Positions 52,901-64,000 of a DNA stretch of 64,000 nt are shown in pieces (position 1 is the first letter of the stretch; every line of letters begins with the position of its first letter). This stretch comes from Oidiodendron maius Zn (Eukaryota; Ascomycota; Leotiomycetes; Myxotrichaceae). The notes under the pieces are model-generated. The model did not search any database, was not told the DNA's origin, and saw only the letters and a program-made list of their open reading frames with translations. The stretch lies in NCBI GenBank assembly GCA_000827325.1, contig KN832889.1, positions 468,030 to 532,029 of the forward strand, given 5' to 3'. The translations under genes and the position numbers were made by a program.

Positions 52901-55900
52901 AAGCTTTGTGCATGAATCTCTTCATTGAGGTCATCCTTGAGAGTAATGTCTGTTCCACTGAAGCCAGTTTTCAGGAGAACTTCGTTCCACTGGTCCTCAT
53001 TGAGCAGAGGCCACAGTTTCCTTGATTCCTCAACGCCGAGCCACCAACCAGGAAGGGTGCCAAACGCTAACGGACCGGACAATAGACTAGGATTAACGGC
53101 TTCTTGGAGGAGTAACTTCCCTCCCGGTCGTAAGAGGCTTCGAACATTCTGGAGAGTATTTTCAATGTTCCTGGTTGCATGTAGGACGTTAGATGCAATG
53201 ACAATGTCGTAGTGAGCTGCTTCGAAACCTTGACTTAAGGGGTCCATCTCAATATCCAACCTCTGGAACTCAAGAGCGTGCAGCCAACTTTTGAACTTAG
53301 CCTTCGCCTTCTCGAAAAATCCGGGCGAAATGTCGGTGTACGTATACTTGGCTAGTCTTGAAGAGTTATCCCAAGGACAAAGGGCTTCGAGGACACACAG
53401 TGTTGTTCCCCCAGTACCTGCGCCAATCTCCAGAATCTTTAGGCCAGCGTACTTGTGGCCATAGATCTCAAGGTAGGACTTAAGGAGCTCATGAATTTTT
53501 TCGGTCCCAGCAACTTTACTATAGTATGAGTCCAGGAGGTTGTCTCCAAACATGAGCTGGAGAGGGTCAACTTCCTGCCGCATTACTGAAACAATGTTAG
53601 ACCCCATTCGGACAGTAAGTTTACCTTCTGGGCCTGTCTTCTCGAGCTCCTTCAAAAGCTTTTCTTTGAGCATTGAGCTATTCATCACCATCTTCCATGC
53701 TGGGGTCTGATGCAGGATCAGTCCTTGGCGGCTGCGCTCCTCCTGGTACCTCATCCAGGTCAAATATTTTTGAAGGTGTTCAGGCTTGTCATCCATCTTA
53801 TCATTTCCCACGATCTTCAAAGCATCAGTTATGTAGATGAGTGCTGCAAGATTGAACCCTTCCGCCATTTTATGGACAGCGGCTAAGTCGGAAGTCAGTG
53901 GCGTAATCTGTCCCTGAAGCTGTGCCTCGCATTGGCGCTGACTGTAAAGATCAATGTCAGGCTTCCATTCAATATTAAAGTTCATGTGTCGTTTTCGATG
54001 AGTAGCCGATGAAGACTGAATAGAAACGAATTGGATTCCTCGGAATACAACTTTAGGAGCTTCATTCCCCGTCTCCCAAGCAGTGATTGATCCTTTGATC
54101 TTATTCTGCGACGACTTCCTTACAGTCCCATGGGTTTGGAATAAAGTGCCTGGCTTGCTGTTGATCTCCCGAGACACCCATACGTCTCTGATGAAAACAG
54201 GGACCATCGCTTCGGACAGCCTTGTTCCACCGATCGAGTCTTGGACAGCTGCAAGAAATACATGGAGCATACTGTCCATCGTAGCGGGATGGATGATGTG
54301 CGGATGGGTAAACTTCTTTGGCATTGAAGCGCAAATATCGGGAACGCATACTTGGCCAATTGCCTCTCCAATACCACTGCCCGTTAGAACATTTGTCAAA
54401 TTTCTGAAAAGGGGACCAAACGAAAGTCCAATTGCTTCGAGCTCTGTGTAAGATCTGGCCATATCGAACGAGCTGATGCACTTCCGAACACACTCTTCAA
54501 GATTGGCCTTTAGAACTCCGGCCTCCGCTGCAGCCTCTCTTCCAGCGTCAACAGGGCTCACCTTTGACTCTAACTCAACTTTTATCAGTCCAGTGCAGTG
54601 CTCTGTCCAGTCATCAGAGCTTGGATTGTAGGATAGGAGTTTGAATCTTCTCCAGATCGAAGAATCCGAAAGACTTGATTCCGTAGCACGAGGCATCGAA
54701 AGTACCGTCTCTATCCCACTATCGATTTCTGGCACTTGAAGAGCCGACTTGATTGATATATCTCGCAACTGAAAACCGATTATCTTCGCGTCATCAACTT
54801 CAGCGAGTTGTCGTGCTGCTTCTAGCGCCATGACAATGTAGCCAACGCCTGGATATACAATGCGTCCCGTGACTTTATGGTCCTTCAGCCACGGATTCTC
54901 CGAAATTCTGATCATGTGCCTCCATTTTGGATCCTGCGAGCTCCAATCTGGAACTGGTGCTCCGAGCAGATCATGCCGCGGAAATTTCCTGAACCTGAAG
55001 TTCTTGCCGAGCCGCCCCTCAGGCCAGTAGATCTGGCTGTGATTAAAACGGTAAGGAGGCAGGTCAACCAACATTTTCGGCCGCGGGTAACGACCTGAAT
55101 GATTAACCGCAAACAAATCAACGGGGTATCCACTGCAGAAAAGCCTTCCTACTGTCTCAAGACTAAAATCCTTTGCAGAACCATTCCGCCCCACTAGATG
55201 GGAGTAGCCGATTAAAGACAATGTCTGGTCAGTAGAAAGGGTATCGCGGATGGCTGTCTTCAGGGCGGGATGTGGCCCGATCTCCACTAAGTGGTGCAGG
55301 GGAATATCGGCACTACGGCCAACGCGAAGCCTCAATTTCTCTCCAGACATGCTAGAGCACATAGCCAAGAGTGACTGGTCAAATTTGACCGGCAGAGTCA
55401 TATTTGAAACCCAATATTGCGCGGTGCGGAGCTCAGTAGGACTCACTTCAAGGCCGCTGACAGATGAAAACATAGTAACCTTGTTGCTGTACGATCGCTC
55501 CGAATCAAGTGTGGTAGAGATAGAAATATCGCCAATGAGTTGTAAATACTCTTCTGCGACCGCTTTCATATGGCCGGAGTGGTATGCATTTCTCACATTT
55601 AGTTTCTTGAAGAATATCTTGCTTTCTTCCAGGAGCTTGCCAAGCCGGTCAATCTTCTTTTCATCGCCAGAGACTGTGATGTTTCTCGGGCTGTTGAAAC
55701 ATGCCACGGTGAGCTCTCCATCCACTTCCGCATTCACTATTCCCAGGTAAGTTTGGAGATTCTCTAAATCGATTCCAACGGCCATCATGGCTCCGTGAAA
55801 CATGGCGAGTTTGGCAGATACAACTCCCCGATAGTAAGCAATCTTCCACGCTAGTTCTCTTGTTATGGCTCCAGCACTGTATGCAGCAGCAATCTCTCCA

Positions 55901-58279
55901 GAAGAATGACCCACAACGCGAGAAGGGAAAATGCCCCATGATGCAAGCAGATCGACCAGGGCAACCTGTAGAGCAGTGCACGTTGTCTGGCTAAGAGTTG
56001 GGTGGTTGATATTCGAGCCTTCCGGACTTTTTGATAACTCGTCTGCCTAATTGTTAGCGGATAAAGACTCTAACAATCCGCGAGTATGCTATAGAATGCC
56101 CACCTAGGAGGCGCCATGGGCCACCTAGCTCTTGAATATACTTCCCGGCAGCTTCCAAGCTGTTTCTGAATACTGGATAGACAAGCAAATCTCGACCCAT
56201 CGCATTCCACTGAGCCCCTTGACCAGTAAATACAAACCCTAGTTTAAAGGTATTGCCCTTCGGAGTATGCTGGGACGTTTTCACACTATCAGGGAGTCGT
56301 CTAGCTAGTTCGGCTAATGATGATGCTACCGCAAATCCTTTCCACGAGAACATGGTGCGTTTTTCGGCAAGAGTGTATGCCAGATCGTTGAGATATCTGC
56401 TCTCGTCCGATTTCGGGTTAGATGAGAAATGTTCTGTGTAAGCTTGAGCTATCCTCTTAATTCCGTCCTCATCAAACGAAGAGAAAACAAAAACTCTCCC
56501 GATTGATGGTGCTTGAGGCCCAAGATTATTTGGGCCCAAATCGACGGGAAACTCGATCCCGTTTGAGTCGGCCTCTTCGGAATTATCGTGCCCGTTAACT
56601 GTCTTACTATCCCCTAATTCTTGAGGTCTCAAATCAGCTAGTTTAGGGCTACACGCAACGGATCGGTGAGCTCCCTGTAGCTGTCGTAACCGGAGAAAGT
56701 TGTACGCATCGTCTACAACAACATGCGCATTGGTGCCTCCGAAGCCAAATGAGTTTACAGACGCTCTCCGAATTGAGTTATTCGGCCAAGGTATTGGCTG
56801 TGAGGGAAACTACCCAGTGCAGTGCTATGTTAATATTCGAGCAGTGGAAATTCTGGAGAAAGATTTCTCACCTCAATATTCCATTTCTCAGGTAAAATTT
56901 TTGCATTAACTTTCTCGAAGTTTATGTTCGGTGGAATGATGGCTTTTTCGAGGACTTGAATGGTTTTAATCAAGCCAGCGACTCCAGACGTACCCTCCAG
57001 GTGACCGACGTTCGATTTAATGGCTCCTATGTAAAGTGGAGTTTCTGACTTCCGATCATTCCAGGCTGCCGCAATTGCGGCAGCCTCGACAGGGTCACCT
57101 CGAGGCGTCCCAGTTCCATGTGCTTCGACAAAACCGGTGGTCGTGAGATCAAGCCCCGCAGAATCGTAGACGGATCTGATGAGCTTCTCCTGGGCGGCTT
57201 TGCTCGGCAGGGTCATGCCTGGTGTCCGGCCATCTTGATTAACACCAGTCGATCGAATAACAGCTCGAATTGTATCTCCGTCTTCTAGTGCCTTCTTCAA
57301 AGGCTTCAGGATGACGACACCAACGCCTTCGCCGCGTGAATAACCATTTGCGCGGTGATCAAAACTGTAGCACTTGCCATCCGGAGACAGAAATCCGAGG
57401 TTGCTCATGCCATATAATGTTGGCGGATATTCGATGACGTTGACGCCACCAACAATTGCCTATTCGAAGGTTACTTCTGAGGTAAAATGCAGGCAGATAA
57501 CTCACCATTCTTGCGTTCCCGTCTATGATACTCCTATAGGCGAGATGAACGGCCACCAGACTGCTTGAACAAGCAGTATCAAGCGTCAGGCTGCATCCCT
57601 TAAGGTCATAGAACCAGCTAACTCGATTGGACAGAATAGAATTCGAGTTTCCCGTCGGCCCATACTTGAGGGGCATCTCAGGATCCAGGTTGGCAATGCT
57701 TTGAAAGTCATTTGTAAATGCTCCTACGAAAACAGATGTCTCTGTCCCGGTCACGGAGTCCACGGAAATACCAGCTATTACATACAAAAAAGGGTAAGCA
57801 TGGAATTTTGGAGGCGTCTCTACAGGAACTTTTAGCCTTACCATTTTCCAGGGCCTCGTAAACATTCTCCATCAAAAGACGCTGTTGTGGATCCATTGAG
57901 AGCGCCTCAGTCTTGGTGATGTTGAAGAAAGGGGCATCAAAATGGTGCCCGCTGTCTTTCAGGAAATGGCCATGTCGGCAGCTCATCTTTGCCTTGATCA
58001 GCTCTAAACCCTCCTATTAGATATATTCAAGCTTACGCTTCCTCCGTGGGCTGGGTCAGGATGATAATGGGCGTCAATATTGAACTTGTGTGCTGGGAAT
58101 TCTGTCATGGCAGATCGGCCGTGCAGCAACAGCTCCCACAGTTTTTCGGGGTTATCAGCTTCCTGCGGGAGGCGGCAGGCCATGCCAACGATAGCAATTG
58201 CATGCTCTTCATCGGGCGGTCGCTTTCCATTCTGGTTGTTATAGCTAGATGACAGCTCTCCATTCGCAGAGCTTGGCAT
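49990..58279 (-). CDS. Highly reducing polyketide synthase (KS-AT-DH-CMeT-ER-KR-ACP)
   Basis: Exons 58279-58037, 57992-57842, 57774-57506, 57459-56872, 56797-56104, 56042-50887 and 50829-49990 give 2646 residues. KS: active Cys in DTACSSS (~197), His in [11 protein letters not shown] and [15 protein letters not shown] (~693). DH: His in [17 protein letters not shown] (~1037). Methyltransferase: [11 protein letters not shown] (~1520), so it looks able to bind [13 protein letters not shown] (~1953) and [10 protein letters not shown] (~2058). [12 protein letters not shown] (~2283) and [12 protein letters not shown] (~2423). ACP: GVDSL, attachment Ser ~2598. All catalytic motifs seem intact. No thioesterase or reductase domain follows, so release needs a partner. 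It is an iterative cytosolic enzyme making a methylated, reduced chain. The acceptor of intron 1 is the least certain splice site. Confidence 0.95.
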
Positions 58280-58844
58280 GTTGAATAAGATCAGGGGCTA
58301 GTACATTCGAGAGATCCTACAAGAAAAGGTTTACGTCTAGAACAGATGAAGAGGTGAGAAAAGGGTAACAGGAATATATTTTGATGATGGGATGGTCTTG
58401 AGCAATTGTAGAAGTATAATCCATATATGATCAAATAGTACTATACTTACACCCCTTTAACAAGGATAAAATATACATGTGAGTACATGAGAGCACATGC
58501 TTGAAAAAAAAGACCATATTAGTTGTCCGAGGTTGTGAGGGGGTTTAGTATGAGATTGGTGCTAGTGTCCGGCTGGCAGTGGTGCTCGGCACCCTGGGAT
58601 ATCTTACAGCGGGGAAGTAGTTGTCTTGAAACATAAACCCCGCATCCGTGCGTAGGGGGAGGGAGAAGAGACTATCCATATTGCATGCAGTTATGATGAA
58701 TTGGGTTTCAAGAAGCATACAGCAAACTAATTATGGAGCAATGAACATTGAAAGGAAGGGAAAGCACCATACGAAATCTACATTATTGCCAGGTTAACTG
58801 CTGAAACAAACGTCGACCTCGATATGCTTTAACCAAAGAGTCTC
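58280..58844. promoter_or_regulatory. PKS promoter region
   Basis: 565 bp between the hydrolase stop and the PKS start codon. Nothing coding; no recognised operator. Confidence 0.4.
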
Positions 58845-59798
58845 TCACATGCTCCGCTCGGCCGCGGACCGAATCAACCTTGCTATTTGTCTCATCTCAT
58901 CATAGCCACGAGGGAAGTCATGTTTGTGAATGTGGAAGTATTGATCAGCAATCCCGGGTTCGCATAGCTCGTACAGCTCCTGGCCATGTTCTGCTTCGTC
59001 ATCGGGGCATCGCACGTGCAGAGTGGGTATAGTGATGAGAACACCATCTTTAGAAGCATCGCATTTCATTATACCCAGTCGCTCATCGGTGAGGACTAGG
59101 CGCCCATTCGAGAGCTCAGTTGGAAAAAGCTTTGTAGTATGGAGAAGTGGATTAGCTTTCATCGCGCTGATGAATTTGAGAGCCATTGGCTGGTTCAAGT
59201 CCGGCACCACAGGAGTCCCCTTTTCAGTCATCTCAAATACTCTGCTCGGCGTTGCGCCATTGAAGAAGATGGCAAAGCGGAAAGGCATCTCTTCGGCGGA
59301 TGCGTTTGGATTCTCAAGCGCATGCCGAATTATCACCTGCGCCGCAAGAGTGGCTCCTTGTGAATACCCCATGATTCCGTCAAACGGCCCAGCTTCAATA
59401 GCAAGTTGAAGAAGCTGGCGTTCAGTCTCTAGGATATCATTAGCATCCAGCATGTTGAAATATCCCCAAAGTTTGGAAGAAGCAAAGTTGTGTGTGTGCA
59501 GGGACCAATTTCCTTCTCAGTCAGCTGATATGTTGCAGTGTCATGGAATGTTGTTTACCTTCTGTGTGAGGCATTTGGCCTTGGACGAAGTCAAACTCGT
59601 AGTCGTCGAGTAGCGATCGAAAACCGGCTGAATAGTTAGTCCGTATTATACCATAAGCAATTGTGAAGGCATCCAGGAACAAACCCGTCTGCATTTTAAA
59701 TATCTAAACAATCATTAGTCTGAGCGACGTGACGTGATATGGCCTAGCCTCCTTACGTCATTGTTGGAACCCCTTCCATGGAGGCAAAGTATTCTCAT
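58845..59798 (-). CDS. FSH1-family serine hydrolase (LovG-like thioesterase)
   Basis: Exons 59798-59757, 59703-59559 and 59512-58845 give 284 residues; introns are 53 and 46 nt. The opening MRILCLHGRGSNNDIF is the FSH1 signature. The nucleophile is Ser in MGYSQGATLAA, with a likely acid in RCPDDEAEHG and His in HKHDFPRGYDE. FSH1-type hydrolases such as LovG release and edit chains from HR-PKSs that lack a thioesterase. It sits directly upstream of the PKS on the same strand (565 bp), which supports that role. The first exon is only 42 nt and easily missed by gene callers. Confidence 0.9.
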
Positions 59799-60166
59799 GT
59801 TGTAACCTCCTAAAGCTAATGATGCAACTTTGGACTTAATCTTGCTGTGGATATCTGAGGGAGCTGTACTTCCAGACAGGCCGCTTTTATAGATTGGTAT
59901 GAGCTAAAACGCAGGGGCAAAACGGTACAAGGGCTAGTCCTAAATAGGTAGCTTCTACTAAGGCACCATTGATACTGACCGGGGCTGTGGAACATGTGTG
60001 TCAACCACGAAGTGTGACAAATGTATCTCAAGTGGAAAGCTTACTGGTGCGTGCATGAATACAAGCGATTCTTGAAGGTCACATCAACAGCTTCCAATAT
60101 ACAAACCCAAAATGCCATTTCCAAGTTTGAACATTTTACTAATACAACTAGAAAGATTCTAAGACT
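59799..60166. other. Intergenic, hydrolase promoter
   Basis: 368 bp between the exporter's stop and the hydrolase's start; no gene recognised. Confidence 0.4.
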
Positions 60167-62558
60167 CTACAAAGGAATAAACGGCTGGATCGACTGGACG
60201 CTGCTAGCCCCTTGCTCAATTCCCAACATAGTGAAAGAGGGAATGGCCGATATGGGCCTGATTCGAGGGATTTGTGGCGGCTCATCCTTCTTGCCTTCTT
60301 GTTCCAGGAAACTCATAACAGGTCTCCAAGAGACTAGAAGAGAGGATATTGAACAGGCGATTGCACAACACAGACCAAAGAGGAACGTTCTCCGAATAGA
60401 GCTAACAAGAACTGAGAGAACTGCTGATAGATTTTCTTTCGGCACCAATGAATGCACCTTCGTTGGATCCTCTAGAATGGAGGCCTTAAGTGAGAGCGTT
60501 ATATCTAGCGATTCAATTCGACTGATTAGTATTCGATTAAACAAGGCGCTGGAAACTGGCACTGAGATTGTCCTGCACGGCTCGATAAGCGGATATTTGA
60601 TAGAGGGGAGAGAAGAACTCACGATCCAAGCAATGAACAGAGGAATGTCAGTCCGTTGGCGATTGAGTGATCCTTCTCGTCCAATAATATGTGACAAGGG
60701 GCGAGGTTTGCGAGCATCAAAAATCCTACTCCGAAGCCCAAAAGCCCCTCGTATCCGATTTTCATCGCCAGGGAGGTTTCTTCGTTGAAGATGAGAATAA
60801 ACCCTGCTCCGACTGAGAAGCAGATCCCACCAAGCAGGAAGAAAGGGTTGTAGTATCGAACGAAGGGGACAGCGACTCCTGTAACTACGCTAGCGACACT
60901 GACACCAACAATATATGGCAGCAGACTAATAGCACTTGACTGAGCCGATTGACCTTTGACTGACTGCGTTGTTATTTGTCATTATCGTTCTTCAATTGAG
61001 CGATGACACGTACCTGAAAGAATATCGAGAGGAAAAAAATAAAATTGATGAAGCCAGCAAAGAGGAGGAAGAGCATCAAGCAGCAGGACCAGACGGCTCT
61101 GCGTACGAAGATCCGCCGCGGTATTAAAGCTAGATCAGGCCTAACGAAAGTCTCATGAAAGGCAAACACAAGGAGCGATGCGCCAGATACAATAGCTAGT
61201 ATCATATCTCGGCGGCTCAATTCTATTGATGTCGAGTAGGATTGGAGCACCACAATTAAGCTGGCAAGGCTCGCAATTAGAGCACAAGCCCCAATAGGAT
61301 CTAGTCTTTTGATCTTCTCGTGGACAGGGAGATTGAAATGAGCATATCGCTGGGACTCAGCTGGGAATGTTGTAAGAATAATGACTAGGGAACCGATAGC
61401 GATGGGAACATTAAGCCAGAATGCCCATCGCCAGCCAAAGTTGTCCGCCATCACACCTCCTAGAATAGGCCCAGACACTGTGCATGCTCCTACCACTTTG
61501 TGTCAGATCGTAGCATTATTGCTACTTGCGTAGAGCCAAACATACCCATAACTAAGGCACCAGCAGCTTCAAGAAATATTCGCTCCTTGCGAGGAGAGGA
61601 AACACCGATGATCCTCATCGCCCCATTGATGATTCCTGCGGCTCCAGTTCCAGAAGTTGCGCGGCCAGCAATGAACATTGGGGATGATACTGCAGTAGCA
61701 CATATTATGGATCCCACTGCGGTTTTCAACATAAGCACTCTGAATCGTTACCTGATGGAAGACACGTACCTAGCAGGATATTCAAGGAAAAGAAAAATAG
61801 CCACTTGATTTTCCATAGCGAGTAGCATTTGCCGAACAACGGCATGAGGACAGTGAGAGGCAAAAAGTAAGCAGAGGCATACCATCCTATGTCCGATGGC
61901 GCGTGGAACTCGGCAACGAGAATAGGAATGATTGTTGCTGGAAATTGTCAGCAGAGCAATCCGTAGCTATTGAAAGCCCACCCTAAACAGCTGTCATACC
62001 GACAATTGTATCATCCAGGACTACCTGTGACCCAGATTTAGATCAGCAAATAGTTCCAGCGACCACTGGAAATTATCTCCGGCGACGCACTATTATATAA
62101 GGCAAAGTACCGCATAGAAGAAGCAAAAACCACTTCAATCCAGTTGGATAAGTGGTGAGTTGCTGCTCTGCCCTCTGAGATACTTCATTGCCAAGCGGCT
62201 TCTTGCCGTACATTTGACTTAAAGTCACGAAGGGTTGTGAAAATCGTCGGAAAAACATCTGCTTCGCGGGCTCTTCGGCGGCTCGAATAAGTGGCGACTC
62301 GGTCTCAAAATTGAAATCAATTTGATTTCCTAGCGTGACTGGTGCTTTCCAGCCATAGCTAGGCGGCAACTGTAGGGATTGGATTCCTGCATCGATGTGA
62401 ACGCTGTAGCCAGTCGGCAGCGCTCGAAGTGAAGGTATCTTAACCTGCTCAGAGATAAAGGGGCGGCCATAACTCTGAATTGGAATCGCTGGACCTTGAA
62501 TAAAATGCGACTTAGCTAGCTGTGCTCCATAGCTCTCTTCGGGAAGTTTGTTGGCCAT
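60167..62558 (-). CDS. MFS exporter, DHA2-type, polyketide cluster
   Basis: Exons 62558-62091, 62024-62000, 61937-61770, 61716-61546, 61495-61014, 60963-60623 and 60572-60167 give 686 residues. Exon 2 is only 25 nt (VVLDDTIV). Family motifs are DDTIVATIIP, GWYASAYFLP, GRATSGTGAAGIINGAM, and motif C GACTVSGPILGGVMADNFGWRW; a late helix ends SWRPVMSFLEQ. By family it is a plasma-membrane drug/toxin exporter, here probably for the polyketide. About 140 hydrophilic residues precede TM1, longer than usual; a start further inside or at 62594 is possible. The C-terminal helices after exon 6 are less well conserved. Confidence 0.85.
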
Positions 62559-63645
62559 GGTTGGGACGATGCACACACTTGTTGAGTGCCGCAAGCAATG
62601 AAGATTGGGAGAAGTCGAAGTAGGACATTATGCATCAAACACATAGATAAACCCTAGTGCACCTTAGTTGGGAAAGTTACATGGATTATGTAGCAACCGG
62701 GTATTTACACAAACGCAAGATAGAGCGGGCTGAAGTGCCGTATGATGTTTAGGGCTTAAGGTCCTGATCCTTGTACTTGGAAATGCACGAGGTTGATGGT
62801 GGTACATCTGTTTCAACAGAGCTTGCCTCGGCAGCTTGTGAAAACCATCTGTTGTAGTGCATGTGATTACATGTCAGTCCCCCCAGAGTCGGTGTTTCAG
62901 CACCGAATGCAGATTTCCTACGAGATCGAGGATCGTGAAAAACCCAAGTGGTGCGACTTGCAAACAGGGATGTGGATGCCCTTTCAGCTCCGGTCCATCG
63001 GTATCAAAATGAACGTTGAGAATCCTTCAGAATCATAAGAAAGTCTTGACCTAAAGTAGCTGAAACCCCACAGGCATTAAACTTGGGATCGCTTTAAACT
63101 CAACGCTAAAGTTAGTAGGCGCAGGATCCGATTAGGCAATGCTGAAACTTTATCGATGTCACAAAATCAAACATCCGACAATGGTCCTTGAAGACTCTGA
63201 CCTAATGAAGATCCGGGGGCGCAGCCAAATCAATACGCAAAATACCAGGCAATCAGCACCAACCACGACACAAACAGTTTTAAACGCAACCACCCCTGCC
63301 ATCCCCAGCCGGAGCCCTATTACCTGAAATTCAGCCTCGGCTCGGTCTAATGCACGCACAGCAAATGAATGAGCGAGCGAGCAAGCACGAGGAGCAAAGC
63401 GAATACGGGAGGAAGGGTTGGAAAAGGAGGGGAGAGGGGAAGAAGTAGTGGTTTTCGTCGAGCTTAACCTGGCCAGATCCGTGCACACGCCTTACCGACT
63501 GGAGCGGGGTGCCAAGCCTGGGGAGTGAGCAGGGGGGACGGTTATCCCCTCGTCCGGTATGAAAAACCACAACTAGCAGGGGTGTATTCAACCAGTTAGA
63601 GCCGAGATTACAGCACAGCCTCAATGACCTTTACATAATAATTTA
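62559..63645. other. Intergenic, no gene recognised
   Basis: About 1.1 kb between the exporter start and the piggyBac-like transposase stop. An 81-codon plus-strand frame at 62793 has no family resemblance. The right part (63350-63600) is probably the 3' flank or end of the transposon. Confidence 0.4.
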
Positions 63646-64000
63646 CTAGTAATTAGCATTATTTGAATGATACATGCTCCAACACTCCCCCTCAGCGCAT
63701 AAGGCTACCTTACAAAATACACACCCTCCTCTTGATCGCTTTGGCCTAGCCTTTGATATCGCACCCTTATTTAATACCTTCTGGCGCTGTAATTCATATA
63801 AACACCACCTACAATTATCAGCCTTTGGACGCTTAATCCAGTAGTGTATATGTTGAAATTCAGGACTAAATAGTCGCTGGCCCCCTAGATTAGTCCGAAG
63901 ATATTGGAGCTTTGCCTGTATAGAGTATTCAAGTAACCTATTGATTAATTGAACCCTGAACTCAAGGTGGCTAAAGGGCTTCCCCCCTAATTGAACCTGA
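63646..64000 (-). mobile_element. piggyBac-like transposase, C-terminal end (partial)
   Basis: The minus strand is open from the window edge to a TAG at 63648-63646, encoding 118 residues. The frame includes HYWIKRPKADNCRWCLYEL and then a cysteine-rich tail CVFCKVALCAEGECWSMYH. This C-x2-C...C-x2-C-x4-LC-x4-CW-x2-YH layout is typical of the zinc-binding C-terminus of fungal piggyBac-like (DDE_Tnp_1_7) transposases. The frame is intact within the window; the catalytic domain would lie to the right. The terminal repeat could not be identified because only one end is present. Confidence 0.65.

Noticed and set aside
63640-63700. Copia-type 3' LTR: purine tract GAGGGGGAG followed by TGTTGG on the minus strand
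   Set aside because: The same bases are read through by an open cysteine-rich transposase frame ending at a TAG, which explains them better; no second LTR is visible.

Overview
The window is nuclear DNA of a filamentous ascomycete (Pezizomycotina, probably an Aspergillus/Penicillium-like or related mould). The reasons are short GT-AG introns of about 44-100 nt, Zn(II)2Cys6 transcription factors, a highly reducing polyketide synthase, fungal-type MFS carriers, a GH54 arabinofuranosidase, and decayed Tad1-LINE, hAT and piggyBac-like elements with stop codons that look like RIP (C:G to T:A). No tRNA, rRNA or CRISPR array was found. Where genes are split, exons were joined by reading the splice sites and the reading frame; exon coordinates are in each entry.

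Region 1 (1-15.2 kb) is a compact accessory cluster. It holds a transcription factor with both C2H2 and Zn2Cys6 fingers, a fumarylacetoacetate-hydrolase-family enzyme, an MFS carrier, a dienelactone-hydrolase-family enzyme (with a probable GC-AG intron), a PRISE-type reductase, a cytochrome P450, a type I extradiol ring-cleavage dioxygenase and a bicupin dioxygenase. Three gene pairs are divergent over shared promoters (FAH/MFS, reductase/P450, extradiol/bicupin). Those promoters carry ten copies of TCGGA/TCCGA. The set reads like uptake, oxidation, ring cleavage and hydrolysis of an aromatic compound; the substrate is unknown.

Region 2 (15.2-30.2 kb) has a GFA/CENP-V-fold protein, a sugar-type MFS carrier, about 3.5 kb without genes, a TPR protein, a truncated and frameshifted transcription-factor pseudogene, a secreted HNH nuclease, a LINE 3' remnant and a 14-TM DHA2 carrier. 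Region 3 (30.4-33.3 kb) is a complete but dead hAT element with terminal inverted repeats and a perfect 8-bp target duplication. Region 4 (33.5-39.6 kb) has a D-2-hydroxyacid dehydrogenase divergent from a phenol-hydroxylase-type FAD monooxygenase, then a second, intronless and GC-richer FAD monooxygenase. From 39.6 to 43.4 kb there are only decayed fragments.

Region 5 (43.4-62.6 kb) has abfB with tandem repeats upstream, a questin-oxidase-like gene, a small unrecognised conserved-looking gene, and a polyketide cluster: KS-AT-DH-CMeT-ER-KR-ACP synthase, an FSH1/LovG-type hydrolase and a DHA2 exporter, all on the minus strand. The synthase has no release domain, so the hydrolase is the natural candidate for product release. 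The right edge (63.6-64.0 kb) is the C-terminal end of a piggyBac-like transposase that continues outside the window.
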